A DNA stretch of 64,000 nucleotides from positions 7,412,386 to 7,476,385 of the forward strand of contig NC_087063.1 in the NCBI RefSeq assembly GCF_963678635.1, read 5' to 3'. This document shows positions 26,101-37,059 of the stretch, piece after piece (positions within the stretch are counted from its first letter, which is position 1; each line of letters opens with the position of its first letter). This DNA comes from Symsagittifera roscoffensis (taxonomy: Eukaryota > Xenacoelomorpha > Acoela > Convolutidae). The translations under genes and the position numbers were made by a program. The notes below the pieces were generated by a model. The model made no database searches and was not told where the DNA came from. It worked only from the letters and a program-made list of their open reading frames with translations.

Positions 26101-26284
26101 CTCGCAGCAATCAGAATTTCTTGATTTTGTTAGCTCTGGTTTTAGTGTATATAGTTTCAAGGACAAATCAGGAAGTTTGCTAACAAATTTTTTAAGATTA
26201 AAAGTTTCCAGTAAAAAGAAAACTCCAGCGTTTCTCAGAAGATCGACGAATGATTACAAGAAATGGTCCAAGAAAGTCGACACC
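23185..26284 (-). repeat. Short (660-bp) units of the BEL/Pao pol array
   Basis: Five consecutive short units start at 23185, 23846, 24507, 24966 and 25625. In each, the integrase N-terminal segment (RPNGLVRSAGRIQRLSA-type on the minus strand) is joined to the RT end through gcaaaatattggtgaggtgg, skipping the roughly 960-bp RNase H part. The third unit (459 bp) also lacks about 200 bp of the integrase N-terminal segment. Units 24966-25624 and 25625-26284 are almost identical, so amplification was recent. Confidence 0.8.
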
Positions 26285-26333
26285 GCAATTCGAGAACGGC
26301 AGCTGGCGTTCAGCTAGACACTCCACAGGAAGA

Positions 26334-27800
26334 TCAGACATCATTGGAGTGGCGTTTTTTTCTTTTCCTTTCTACAGCATACGCACTGTGCTTCAATAGC
26401 TCGTCGCGCTCATTTTTGTGCTTAACTTGAAAATCAAACGGGGAAGTTTTGGTGGCTATCCAAAAACAATGGAAGACGAGTTTCGAACGCGGTTGCAGAG
26501 AGACGTTGGATACGCCCGGTAGATCTAACCAAACCGTTCGGTCGATAGAAGACAATTACGTGCTATAAGGTTCAATTTTTTCACATGTTTTCCAGCAGCT
26601 AATTGCTTACATTCAGCTGGGAATGACTCTTAGTGCAAAAATTGCACAATTTTTTTGCTGCAATAACAAGCTCTGGTGGATCAATTATGGACTTATTTGG
26701 CGTTCTGAAAAGTCTATGCTTTGTGTGAGATTCTCAACCTGTATGCGACCAATCGCTTCAACATGGAGAACGAGATATAATTTTACCAAATGACGGCGAA
26801 GTCAGTCGAAACTGCAGTGCACGGCAAATATGAAGCGACTTCTACACTCTCATTCAGATTGTAGACCGCACCATCCAGGCGCACCATTTTTAGTAACTTC
26901 CCTATTTTGATTGAAAGGCCCAGCATATGTTTTCAAAAAAAACGAGGGGCCGTTGACCCAACTGCTTTGCTTCAGGGAGTCAGGAGTAACACCTCTAGTT
27001 CTTGTGTCTGCTGGGTTGTCTTCACTCAAAACATGAAACAATTGACCAAATAATTTTGACTCCAGAATTTCGGCTACTGGATTGACTATAAAAACACTGG
27101 CTGTTTGCTTGTCGAGTTCAACCACTGAAGGACTGTAGTGCTGTCAGTCCAAATGAACATTTTGGGAATTGTCACTGCCAATGCTTTCTCGATGTCATCA
27201 TTCAGACGAGTAGCAAGAAACACAGCTTGAAGTTCCAATTTCGGAATTGAGAGCATCTTCATTGGGGCTACTCTTGCTTTATCGAAGACAAATAAACGCA
27301 GATTGACTTTTGGAGTGGGCGTACTTTCTGATCGCAAAAAAAGCTACAGAACAGAAAACGTCCACTGAGCTATCGCCGAATATGTAAGTTCAACCTCATC
27401 CACTGGAAAGTCAAAATAGCAACGAGATATTGTGAGCTGCCCTTCAAGTGGCAAGCCGGACTTTCATTCAATGAATCTGCCGCACAACTCACTCGGCAGT
27501 ACTGGTGGCCACTCAATCGCCAGTTATCTTTCAGTACAAACGTGCGCGTACGTTATACGGAACGACAAGACCTATGGGTTCCAACATGGAGGACTCAAAA
27601 CTAAGATTATCGCTGTAAACAGAGTCTTTGAGCTCGCGGTAAACTCATCTGCTCTCCACCAACGTATCGGTGAGATGGTCTCATTTGAGACAAAAAACAC
27701 GAGATGCGTTGTCCGGATTACTTGCAGCAATCAGAATTTCTTGATTTTGTTAGCTCTGGTTTTAGGGTATATAGTTTCAAGGACAAATCGGGAATGTTGT
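26334..27800 (-). pseudogene. BEL/Pao pol array unit (1.62 kb) with RNase H
   Basis: Integrase N-terminal region at 26334-26555. RNase H at 26850-27337, split between two frames, with KARVAPMKMLSIPKLELQ, WTDSTTVLQWLNSTSKQ and DNPADTRTRGVTP. The RT end follows to about 27800. This is one of the better-preserved RNase H copies, but the frame break at about 27090-27120 and the lack of other pol domains make it a relic. Confidence 0.65.
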
Positions 27801-27823
27801 TAAAAAAATTTGTAAGATCAAAC

Positions 27824-28480
27824 TCACCTAGTAAATAGAAAACCCCAGCGTTTATCAGAAGATCGACGAATGATTACATGGAAAGGTTCAAAAAAGAAGA
27901 CACCGCAGTTCGAGAACGGCAGCTGGTGGTAAGCTAAACACTCCACGGGAAGGTCAGACATCATTGGAGTGGCGGTTTTTGCTTTTCCCTTTCTACAGCA
28001 TACGCACTGTACTTCAATAGCTCTTTGTGCAGATCTCAATCGTAATATAACAAATTGCCGATGAATTACTGAACGTCAACGCGCTGATTTTCGTGCTTAA
28101 GATGAAAATAAAACGGAGAAGCTATGGTGGCTATAAGAAATTTTTGGAAGACGAGCTTCAAACGCGGTTGCGGAGAGACTTTGGATACGCCCGGCAGATC
28201 TAACCAAACCGTTCGGTCGATAAAAGGCGAATACGGTGATATGGGGTTCATCTTTTTCACATGTTTTCCAGCAGCTAATTGTTTACATTCAGCTGGGAAT
28301 GACGCTAATTGCGAAAATTTTAAAATATTGGTGAGGTGGTCCGATTTGAGACCAAAAACATGCTATGCGTTGTCCGGATTATTCGCAGCAATCAGAATTT
28401 CCTGATTTTGTTCGCGCTGGATTTAGGGAAATATAATTTCAACAACAAATCGGTAATGTTGCTAACAGTTTTTTTGAGAT
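27824..28480 (-). pseudogene. Last, partial BEL/Pao pol array unit
   Basis: Integrase core at 27824-28039, integrase N-terminal region at 28066-28260 (FIDRTVWLDLPGVSKVSPQ in one frame), and the short RT-end fusion at 28320-28480. The array stops near 28480 and the sequence changes character completely. Confidence 0.65.
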
Positions 28481-28765
28481 TAAACTCACACATTGTCTAC
28501 TCTGAGTGAGTAAGATACATCTTCCTAAAAACAGCTGAAGCATGTTGGCATTAATCCCGATGTGTCGAAGTTTAAGTTCTTGTTGTCCAATCTAGTTTCG
28601 ACCCAACTGATTGTTCGCATTTGTTACATGGGCCTTAGTGTAGATGTTAATGCTATCCATATTAACCAAGATTGGGTAGGGGCCCTAGTGGTGTCCATCT
28701 ACTTTCATTAACCTTAGACCTCCTGTGTGAGTAACGCCCTCACTGCTCTATAATAATGCTTTGGG

Positions 28766-30627
28766 TCATTTTTTCGAAGGTAGTCTCCGTAGATGTTCAA
28801 ATGAACCAGAAGGCTCACTCAGATTTTTCACCACTTGATGATCCGCAACCCATGTCTTTAACAGTATTTTACTCCATTTATTGGTCATTCCGAACGTCCT
28901 CCATGAGGTTACCTTTATTTTTGGACCTGGGCTCTTGGGTGCTTTCTTGTCTTCTGTCAACAAAGTTTTTTCCTGGGTGTACAGTCTTTCACCCAGCTCC
29001 GTGTTTTCTAGCTCCGACTTCAACCATTGATCAAATTCTTTAGTCGCAAGTTCTTTTTGGACATTTAGCAATGAAGTCCGAGCCACCTGAACATAATCCA
29101 CCTGAAACATTGCAGAAAAAACTGTATCTAAGTTCGAGGCAAACGCGTCTTCTGGCACTGCCTTCACTTTCTTTGATGCGAAGATACCCTGTGAGGCTTC
29201 TTCCTTGCTTGACTCAGCTTCATTCATTAGACGTGCTCAGCTGATTTTTGCTCCAGATAACGCTTCCTCGTGCCTGGGGAAATTTGAATCAGTCATTGCA
29301 TTACAAAAATGAGTACAGTCTGATTTAAAGTGTCTCTCGATGTTGCAGAAGGGTCCGTATTTCATAATGATTCGTCTTACAAACTCTTCGGGAACTTCTT
29401 CTGTAGCGTCTAAATTGTCAAGGAAGAAACCAATGGCCTCCATGTTTTGTTTGTATGTGGAGCAAGCTGACTTGAGATATTCTACGGGGCGAGAATTAGC
29501 ACATGATTTCCTTTTAAACATGTCATCTCGCTGTCTATGTCAACCAAAATCAGTGCCGATCGATGTTTCTGCCACTGTAATTGCCAATTTTTGTAACGAT
29601 TTTGAGCTCTCGGTTTGATTAGCAAGCACTCGCGTGATCTCATGTGTAAGTCATCCTGTATCGGCACACAGTGCGTCGACAAAATGTGGTGGGCAACTAG
29701 CATCGTTAACATCTCTTAACGCAATCCTCGAACTTCGATTCGATAGCCAAGTTCCTCTCGGAGATTTTCCTCATATGGGTTGCTTCTTCTACTTTCGGTT
29801 GACTCCTTGTTGTTCTGGATCTCACTAGTTTCTTATTCGGGATCTGGCGTCTTTTCTCACTTTTCATCATTGATTAGGGCCCTCGTAGCCAAAACAATTG
29901 AAAAAAATATCATGGATTTTCCTAGCGCTATCACGTTTATTCGCTCTCTATGGCATGACACGGATCACTGCCGTATCTTCTAGGATACTCGTCAATGCAC
30001 TGCGTTCCTGTCCATTCGATATATTTTGCTGTTCAAAGTGGAGCTTCCTCACTTCAATCCTGGTGTCGATGCAGCCTTCTGACTCATCCATGTGTTAATT
30101 GAGCTTTTGAGCATCCTTCATGATTGTCCCCCTCGTTCAGTGGATCCCGAGCGTTTCGTAATAAAGGTTTCAACGCGGTGGTGTTAGGCGTTTCAAACTT
30201 CAGAGCACACATTGTAGTATTAGGCGACACCGCAAAGATCCGGAGATGATCTTTCCTGGGGCATGGACGACAAATGTATCCTGGAGGAAACTCCCACATC
30301 TGGTGGTACAGGATTTGTCCAGTCCGACATTATCTGAGCATCTCTCTCACTAGATTCGAAGTTCGCTATCGATTTCTTGGGGTCCTGTAAAGGTCTGGGG
30401 TTTCGGAAATTACCCGGTGGCTTGCGCTAGTCCTCTCTCGTCTCCGGGCGAGCAGATCGATTGTTTCTGGTAAACAACTCATCGAACTTTCTCATCATCA
30501 GGTCGGCCATTCCACTCAACCTAATTTCCAGGTTTTTCATTGTCTGACAAACAGTCCGATCATGCTCGTTCAGGAGTCCCTCAAATTCTTGTGTATTTCT
30601 ACCTTCTGTTTCTTCAGATTCCCTCAT
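28766..30627 (-). pseudogene. Decayed retroelement gag-like coding region
   Basis: Three minus-strand pieces look coding. 30427-30627 has a coiled-coil-like acidic start (MRESEETEGRNTQEFEG, then KNLEIRLSGMADLMMRKF); the frame continues past a TAG into PPGNFRNPRPLQDPKKS. 29237-29521 carries a zinc-knuckle-like CNIERHFKSDC that lacks the second Cys of the CCHC pattern. 28766-29227 is a Lys/Glu-rich helical stretch. The order fits a Gag protein, which packages element RNA. It lies upstream of the BEL/Pao array on the same strand and may be that element's gag. Frames are broken in several places. Family assignment is inference and another retroelement is possible. Confidence 0.4.
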
Positions 30628-30639
30628 TTTCTGTCATGA

Positions 30640-31620
30640 ATTGTTCATTCTGTTAATCTAGCAAGGCGTGATCGAGCTTTTGATCTCACATCGATTAGCT
30701 CATCCCTCAGCTTTTTGTGACCATACTGAGTCCTCTCATTCACTATTTATTCTTTTTGTCGTGTCTTCTGGCAATTCTTCGTGCAATTACATCAGCAAAC
30801 AAGCCATTCATTCACTCGCCGAGCCCAGCACCGGTGTCAGACCAAGCGTGAACGACGTGGCTTGTGGCTGTAGCCTAGTGCTTGAGGATGCACATCTCTC
30901 TGTTTACCCAACGACATCGTCATCCTATCAAACGTTGAGGACATCCCTATTGTGATTCAACCAGAGATTGGTCTCATCGGTCTCATTGTTTTTCATCGTA
31001 GATCGGGATTTGAGTAAAATCTGTGCCTGAGTTTGCCGGTCCCAGAGGAGCGAAGCCCGATGGGAATCCGGTAGATTGGATCCAGCTAGGCCCTCCTCGT
31101 TTTTCGCTTTGAAGCTCATTTTTGGGTTTGAGTTTAAGTTTTTTCCCGAAGAATGATACTCGACATCATCCCATTCTTACTTTTTTCGGTCAGAGAAGAC
31201 TGCTCCTTTCGTCTCCAATTTAGACGAATCACAGGTCAAAACGTTTTTACTTACATTTGTTTCGGAAGACAAAGAGCACTCGTTGTCTCTCGAATCTTTC
31301 TTGCTCAGAGTCGTCGCCAGAGCTATCAAGTTTCCTGTGATGGAATTTGGCAGACTGAATCAACGTTTCCTCCTATTCCTCGAAGGGATCGGTTTGATTC
31401 GGATTTGTTGTCCCGGCCTCGGTGTTTCACCCTCTATCACTATCTAACGCTTTCATTGCTCCTTAGACCATCGCATTCTTCATTTAGTGCGTCATTAACA
31501 GAAGCTTCAGAGGTACAGCACGCATTTGACTGGTTAAATTTTGTTTTGCTATTTGAAACAAACTTAGCCATTCTAACTGTTTCCCCAAAAGAGTTCTTTC
31601 CTTCCATGTACTAATAGAAT
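30640..31620 (-). other. Possible decayed N-terminal extension of the gag-like region
   Basis: The minus strand at 30928-31119 is open (FKAKNEEGLAGSN, LLWDRQTQAQILLKS). Neighbouring frames up to about 31400 read as Ser/Glu/Lys-rich sequence with scattered stops, as expected of a decayed disordered N-terminal region. A 153-codon plus-strand frame at 31153-31614 crosses the same DNA but shows no recognisable domain. I cannot support a gene here. Confidence 0.25.
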
Positions 31621-34190
31621 TTAGAAGCAATCCAAAAGAATAAACTTGACAACAGTGCACAATTTCAAAAAAAATGCATACTCAATTCTTCCGACAGAAT
31701 GAGGAATGCAATCTAAGTTGAGACTAAACACCGGGCCTCCCAGTGATGAACCAAATTTAATGTAGTTTAAGGGCTTGGCTTATAATACTGAAGCCAAAAG
31801 CTTACAAGACACAATAATTCAAACAAAAAGTATAACACCACACACAATATTTTAAAATCAACAATAATAATTGATAAAACACCCTATAGAGGACAACAAT
31901 TTTTCGTATCACTATCAAACTACCGCTGCAGATTTATCAAATCACTGCCAGTTCTTAAATCAAGTAATTTTTTGGTATTTGATATTGAACATATGTGTAA
32001 GAATGAACCAAAACATAGCCTTAAAGAGAAAGACTCCCATCGTTTGAACAATCACACTACAGTGAGTACTTTTTTCGTTTTTACGCTAAACCATTGTCTT
32101 CTTCTATCTGCCCTGAGATTCCTCCAGCTGTCATACTAAGTAGAGCAAGTCAACCTCTCATCAAAGTTTGCGTTAAAGTTTAATCAGCGCAAAAGCTCTC
32201 CCACACTCGGACAATCTAAGTTCACAAGAGACGGGATCTATTATCTCTTATCAAGTGATTTTTTCGTAATACATTCACCGAGGTCTTCCTCTAAGTGTTA
32301 TCGGGTTGCCCGAGCTATTCTATTAGGTAGCTCAAGGCATCCACACAACTAAAATAGACATCAAAAAAATGTGCAGGTACTTTGATAAGACCAAACTAGA
32401 AATCTAATTTGGTCCAAAACTCCAGGTCAACTAATCAACTTACCTCCGATATCTTTGTCCAGATGGTGGTTAGCCTTCTGTTCTAGTTCTAAGGGGTCTC
32501 GGTTGTGTCTCTTGGGGTTTCTATTCCTACGAATTTTTCTACGGAGGGTGATTGAGGGGCTTAATTACTTCGGAGGGTTACTTAGGAGAGTACTTAAACC
32601 ACTTAAACTACTTCGGAGGGTTTATAAATATTAGGTAGGAAAGCTTGCTAAGAGGCTCAATCACTTGGGAAGGTTGCTTTGGAGGGTTCCCAAAAATCCA
32701 AAAACTTGAATTTTTGCCTTAAAGAAGTCCCCAGCCAGTGCAAAAACGAGTTAAGACGCAAAGTTTTTACTTCGGCGGACTCTTCTGAACTACTTCGATA
32801 TTTTCTCACAAAAGTTCTTACTAAAGAAGTTTCTTGGGTAACCCTTCAAATTTTGTTGTTCCTTTCGAGTTGCCTCGGAGGGTTCCCAAAAGATTCCAAA
32901 AATAAATGTTTTTGACAAGGAAAAACCTCCGATTATGGTCTAAATTCCATAAAACAAGGTTACTCGAATTTTTTGATAACCTGAAAATTAAAAGTTCGTG
33001 AAAATTTTTTCCGCTCCAAGAGTTCCTCAATTTGTACCCTCCAAACTTCCAAGTTCCCAAACCTATTAACCTAAAAGCCGTTTTGAACAAACACCTAACT
33101 TAAGAACGGTCAAAAAAAGAGCAAAAACTTCGACTCATGGTACCAAAACTGACACAATGGGCTCAGTAGTCTTAAAAAAATTAGAAAAAACTCGATTGCA
33201 AATTAACCTTTTGTCACTGCCTACATAGGTTTTCATAGACTTTTCTCGCAATTCCTTTTCAAATCGCATGAAAATACATGAAATGAGCGCGGTAGCCCTA
33301 TACAGTACTGGAATAATTAGAAAACTGGACCAAAATTGGTTTAGAAACTCCAAACCCTTCCTTTTCTGATATTGACGACTCTATCTCCATTCACAGAGCT
33401 GCTCGAAGGGTTGCCTTGAAATCAATTTTGTAACCAAGTTAGTTATGGTAAAAACCGCGTAATACGAAAAATTTTATCACTTAATCTCAAAAACCAAAAA
33501 AATCGACCTTCAAATAATATTGACTAAAATCAAAAAAATTACAAAAACTTGGTGGAAAAACATGTTTTCTCTATTCTGTCTAAGTCCTTCTCTGCGCGAT
33601 TTTCTTATTAGGGAGAAGGAAAGAAGTAGTAGTTCACTGCGCAGATGCTCTTTTTCGCTGGGAAAAAAATGGATATCCAAAAAAAATTATTGTTAAATGT
33701 TGGGTCGAAAACTAGTTCATTTTACGTCAAAACTGAGGTTTATTAGGTCTTAAGTGGGAAATCGATGATATATAACACGGGGAAAATCCTTTTTTAGTCG
33801 TTAATTAGTTTTAATGTACTCTCCACCTCACCTAATTATCCAAATTAGGACTCTTTACTGGGAAGCTCACAAACGATGGAGGGTATAAAAGTATCTTCCA
33901 GCAACACAAGTTAGTTGAAATGGTACCCGAGCGATAGTAAAACTGTTGTAGCAATACCCAATAGTCATTGTAGACGTTGTTCTCAATAACTCCCAATGGT
34001 CTAGAGAACATCTGCCGCACTACCCTCCATTCACCGGCAAAACTAACATTCATCTGCTTAATTACTCGAACACCACTTAATGGAGGGCACTTAACCAGCA
34101 AACAAAACACTCAATTTTTTCATCAGGTAAGATAAAAGTCGATCTGAAACAATATCAATCAAGAAAGTGGAATCACATTTTGTCAGAAGC
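31620..34190. other. No gene seen; AT-rich sequence with ggagggtt clusters
   Basis: No coding region is recognisable. Between about 32530 and 32900 the words cttcggagggtt, ctttggagggttccc and cctcggagggttccc recur, an imperfect short interspersed motif. Minus-strand frames at 32821-33090 and 33832-34110 are open by chance and have no domain. Confidence 0.5.
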
Positions 34191-34199
34191 ATTGTATGA

Positions 34200-34900
34200 A
34201 CGGTCAATTTTTTTTAAAATTGTTTTTCGTCTTTTTCGACTTTCTTAACTGTTTTTATTCTTTTTCAATTTAAAACAATTTTTTTTCTGTTTTTTTTTTT
34301 ACAAATTATACACTAACTTTGTTTAGTTTTCTCATCAACTGTTTTCAAATCAGAGCCTTAGGAGAAGGGCGCTCATGATCTTCCCACTTAACCCTCCGAC
34401 CCCCGGAGTTTTCGATCTTACCTAGGTTAAAAAGCTTTTGAGATAGACGAAGCGTCCAATTCTCCCGGCTAGTACAATACAGCACATTAAGTCCCTTCAC
34501 TCAAACGCTTGCTTGGAGTGCAGCTTTCGTCACTAAAACGTTTGCTGATTATGATGGTCGGTTGCCTTAAACAGGCCTACCCAAGAGCGCCATAAAAATA
34601 CCTTTGTAACATTCGCTCAGAATGTACACAGTGACGGAAGATATAAAAAGGCCCTACTGACAAATGGTTGACGTCAGTTACCTTACTTTTTTTATTTTTT
34701 TTTCACCGTCTTGACACAGCCAGTTAAATTTAGGTCTGTTTGACGGCTAACTTTTGTGTTACGGCTTATAGATGACCAGCCAAACCACTTTTACTTGATT
34801 TTCGTCTCCGTATGAATGTAACCACAAAATTGGATCTCGGTTCCCCACACAAGATGATAACTGGTAAAAAGAGGGCTTTAAAACCATAATTACAGAAAAG
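34200..34900. repeat. LTR-like block, left copy (tentative)
   Basis: A T-rich tract (34200-34320) is followed by sequence related to 52130-52800. The clearest match is cca(a/g)gagcgccataaaaa followed by tgtaac, then aaaa(ag/tag)gccctat, with indels between. The two blocks bracket the Gypsy-like region at 37-52 kb, so they may be old, diverged LTRs or fragments of one dispersed repeat. I could not find TG...CA ends or a target duplication. Confidence 0.3.
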
Positions 34901-35885
34901 TTAGTGACAGTGACATATATGATTCATTAGAGATAGGTTGACTATTTCCTCATCCTCAATTACTCATGCTATGATTGAACTTAAATGGAGTTAAATTAAA
35001 TTGTTCAGGTCATCATAGTAGTTTAAAAAATCACCTTTTTTTAAAAAGAGCTGCTAGGCGCTGGGGCTTCATTTTTACTCTTGCTGCCAGATAACGTCGC
35101 TACCTTCTGCTTTTTTTGATCGGGAGGGTTCGGTTCTGCCCAAAAATTGCCACGCAAATATCCAGCTCCACTTGATCTCGTGATATATCGCACGCGTGAC
35201 ATATCCGGAGGCTTCTTGTTTTTGAATAAGTCTCGGTCTTCAATTTTTTTTTGTACTTGACTGTTTGTCGTGTTTCATCCGGCTGTTTCGTAGGAATTCT
35301 TACAACTGAATAAAATAGCAAGTTTGGAGTGCAGGTTGAACATTCGAAAATTTCAAAAAAAAATCTTATAGAATATTTCAATCCCCCTTCTCCTGTTGTT
35401 TTTGTCGTTAAGACACTTAGTACAGTCGTTTTGCTTTTCGGATGGTTCGATTGTGCCATCCGGGTAATGGCATAAAAGTGTGTACCTTGAAAGACTGCTT
35501 AATACCCTGTGAGCCTGCACGTTCCACTTGAGTCTGTTTTCAGTTGACTGCTCTGTCTAAAGCATTCAAAAATGCCTGATTGGAAATTTGTGACCAACAC
35601 TTTTTTTTTCGTTTTCTCGAAAAAAAATCATCTCAAATCCGTGTTTTTGTTTTCAAGGAACAAAACGGTATTAGTTTTTCCCCTGCATGGGCAACTAAAT
35701 CCAGAATTTGTTTTTTGAACCAACGTCAGGTCCTCAGAATTTCGAGATTTTGATTTTTGAACGTTTTGATAGATTTTTCTTAAAAACTAAAATCTCGAAT
35801 CTCATTTTGTGAATTCAATAGAATATATAGTTTGTGAGAAACTCCCCGGAATTACTGGCGACTCACGAAAAGTTTTACGCACGAA
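34900..35885. other. No gene seen
   Basis: AT-rich. A minus-strand frame of 119 codons at 35100-35459 has no recognisable domain, an ordinary composition and no supporting context; I do not call it a gene. Confidence 0.4.
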
Positions 35886-36978
35886 GTTATTGCCCTCGGA
35901 AAAGTCAAGAATTTGGTTTATGACCGTTTTTGGTTTTTAAAATTCGTTTTGAAAACTACACTGCCATATCTGAGATCTTAAGTTCCTTTCAAAGAATACT
36001 TTCATAAAAGTGCATTCGTTTACGCAATTACACACCAGTTTTTCTAACTCCAAAAATTATGGCCTTCGCTAGAAATCAAAACTTTGATTTTTTGACCTTA
36101 TTTCTGATTTTAAAAAATTCTATTGATCGCTGATGCAGGACTTTCTCCTTAATTAAATTGGCAAGTGGACTCAACTCAAGTGTTAAAACAAAACAAAAAA
36201 ATAATTAGAGCAAGAAAATCAGCAAACCTTATTATATATTTCAAATTACACGGTCTCGGTATCCAAAAAATAGTGATAATAATGAGATAAGGATTTTTAG
36301 ATGTTTATATTGATATTGATTTTGAAATTTCATCACATTTGAAATTGATATTGTTATTGAATGGAAGATATTGATAATAAGCTCAATAAATTGATATTGT
36401 TTTGAAATCCCTGGTGTCCGCTTAATTAGAGAAAATATCCAAAACCTAGTATCTCGGTTGATCACAACCTTAGAATTGGCACGATAGTTTTTGCATTAAG
36501 ACAAAAAGTTTTCAAAGACAATCAGTTTCAATTTTGACTTCTTTTGAGGCCAGTAATGCTTTCTTCATTAAACGGTCAAGCTAATTATAAAGATAGGCTT
36601 TCAACAACTTGTAGCTTCGATTAACCAAGTATTTGGCAGGATAGATTCAAAACGGTCGCAAAAATTGAAAAATTTTTGTTTCCGAGAACCATAACTGTTG
36701 GTAAACAAGTAGAGTTTTTGACCTATAATTTCGTTTGAAATCAAAATCTCAAACTAGGGAAGGTTTCGAGAAAATCAAAAATATAGTCGAAAAATCAAAA
36801 CATTGACCTCTAGCGAAGGATATAGTTTTTGGGGTCAAAAAATTTTGCGTGTAGTTAAATGAAAAAATTCGTTGAAGGGAACTTAAGATCTCAAATATGG
36901 CAGCGTAGTTCTCAAGACTAATTTCTGAAATTTAAAAACGGTCAAAAACCAAATTCTTGACTTTTTGGAGGTCAATAA
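35886..36978. repeat. Fold-back (long inverted repeat) element
   Basis: The arm at 35886-36085 is the inverted counterpart of 36784-36978. For example gtcaagaatttggtttatgac near 35904 pairs with gtcaaaaaccaaattcttgac near 36941, and ctgccatatctgagatct near 35960 pairs with agatctcaaatatggcag near 36886. Arms are about 200 bp with indels and substitutions. The loop of about 700 bp contains part of a hAT-like MITE (36236-36413). No protein is encoded. Confidence 0.7.
36236..36413 (-). mobile_element. Partial copy of the hAT-like MITE
   Basis: The minus-strand sequence matches the left half of the MITE at 52866-53306: it starts with CAGGGATTTCAA, continues through ttccattcaata and atgaaatttcaa, and ends near aaatatataat. 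The opposite terminal repeat is not found, so this copy is truncated. Confidence 0.6.
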
Positions 36979-36979
36979 C

Positions 36980-37051
36980 TTAGGACTCTAGAATTTCCCA
37001 TTGCTTCGGACTCTAGAAGCTCAAATTAGGACTCTAGAATTTCCCATTGAG
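36980..37051. repeat. 46-bp direct repeat at the end of the accessory coding block
   Basis: The word ttaggactctagaatttccc followed by attg occurs at about 36980 and again 46 bp later. It sits between the fold-back element and the stop codon of the last accessory frame, so it may mark the junction between them. Confidence 0.6.
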
Positions 37052-37059
37052 CCACCTGC

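Larger units (their letters stand above)
16436..28480 (-). repeat. Satellite-like tandem array built from BEL/Pao pol
   Basis: The marker gca(g/a)ttcgagaacggcag, part of the integrase core, recurs at 16436, 18055, 19674, 21566, 23185, 23846, 24507, 24966, 25625, 26285 and 27905. Spacings are 1619, 1619, 1892, 1619, 661, 661, 459, 659, 660 and 1620 bp. Each long unit, read on the minus strand, runs RT end, RNase H, integrase N-terminal region, integrase core, then directly into the next RT end. The 660-bp unit lacks RNase H. The 1892-bp unit is a 1619-bp unit with about 273 bp of integrase N-terminal sequence repeated. All units are in the same orientation and all are frame-broken. Confidence 0.85.

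Noticed and set aside
31153-31614. 153-codon plus-strand frame
   Set aside because: No domain, no start or splice context, and opposite to the weak gag-like signal.
35100-35459. 119-codon minus-strand frame
   Set aside because: No recognisable motif and no copy elsewhere in the window; probably open by chance.
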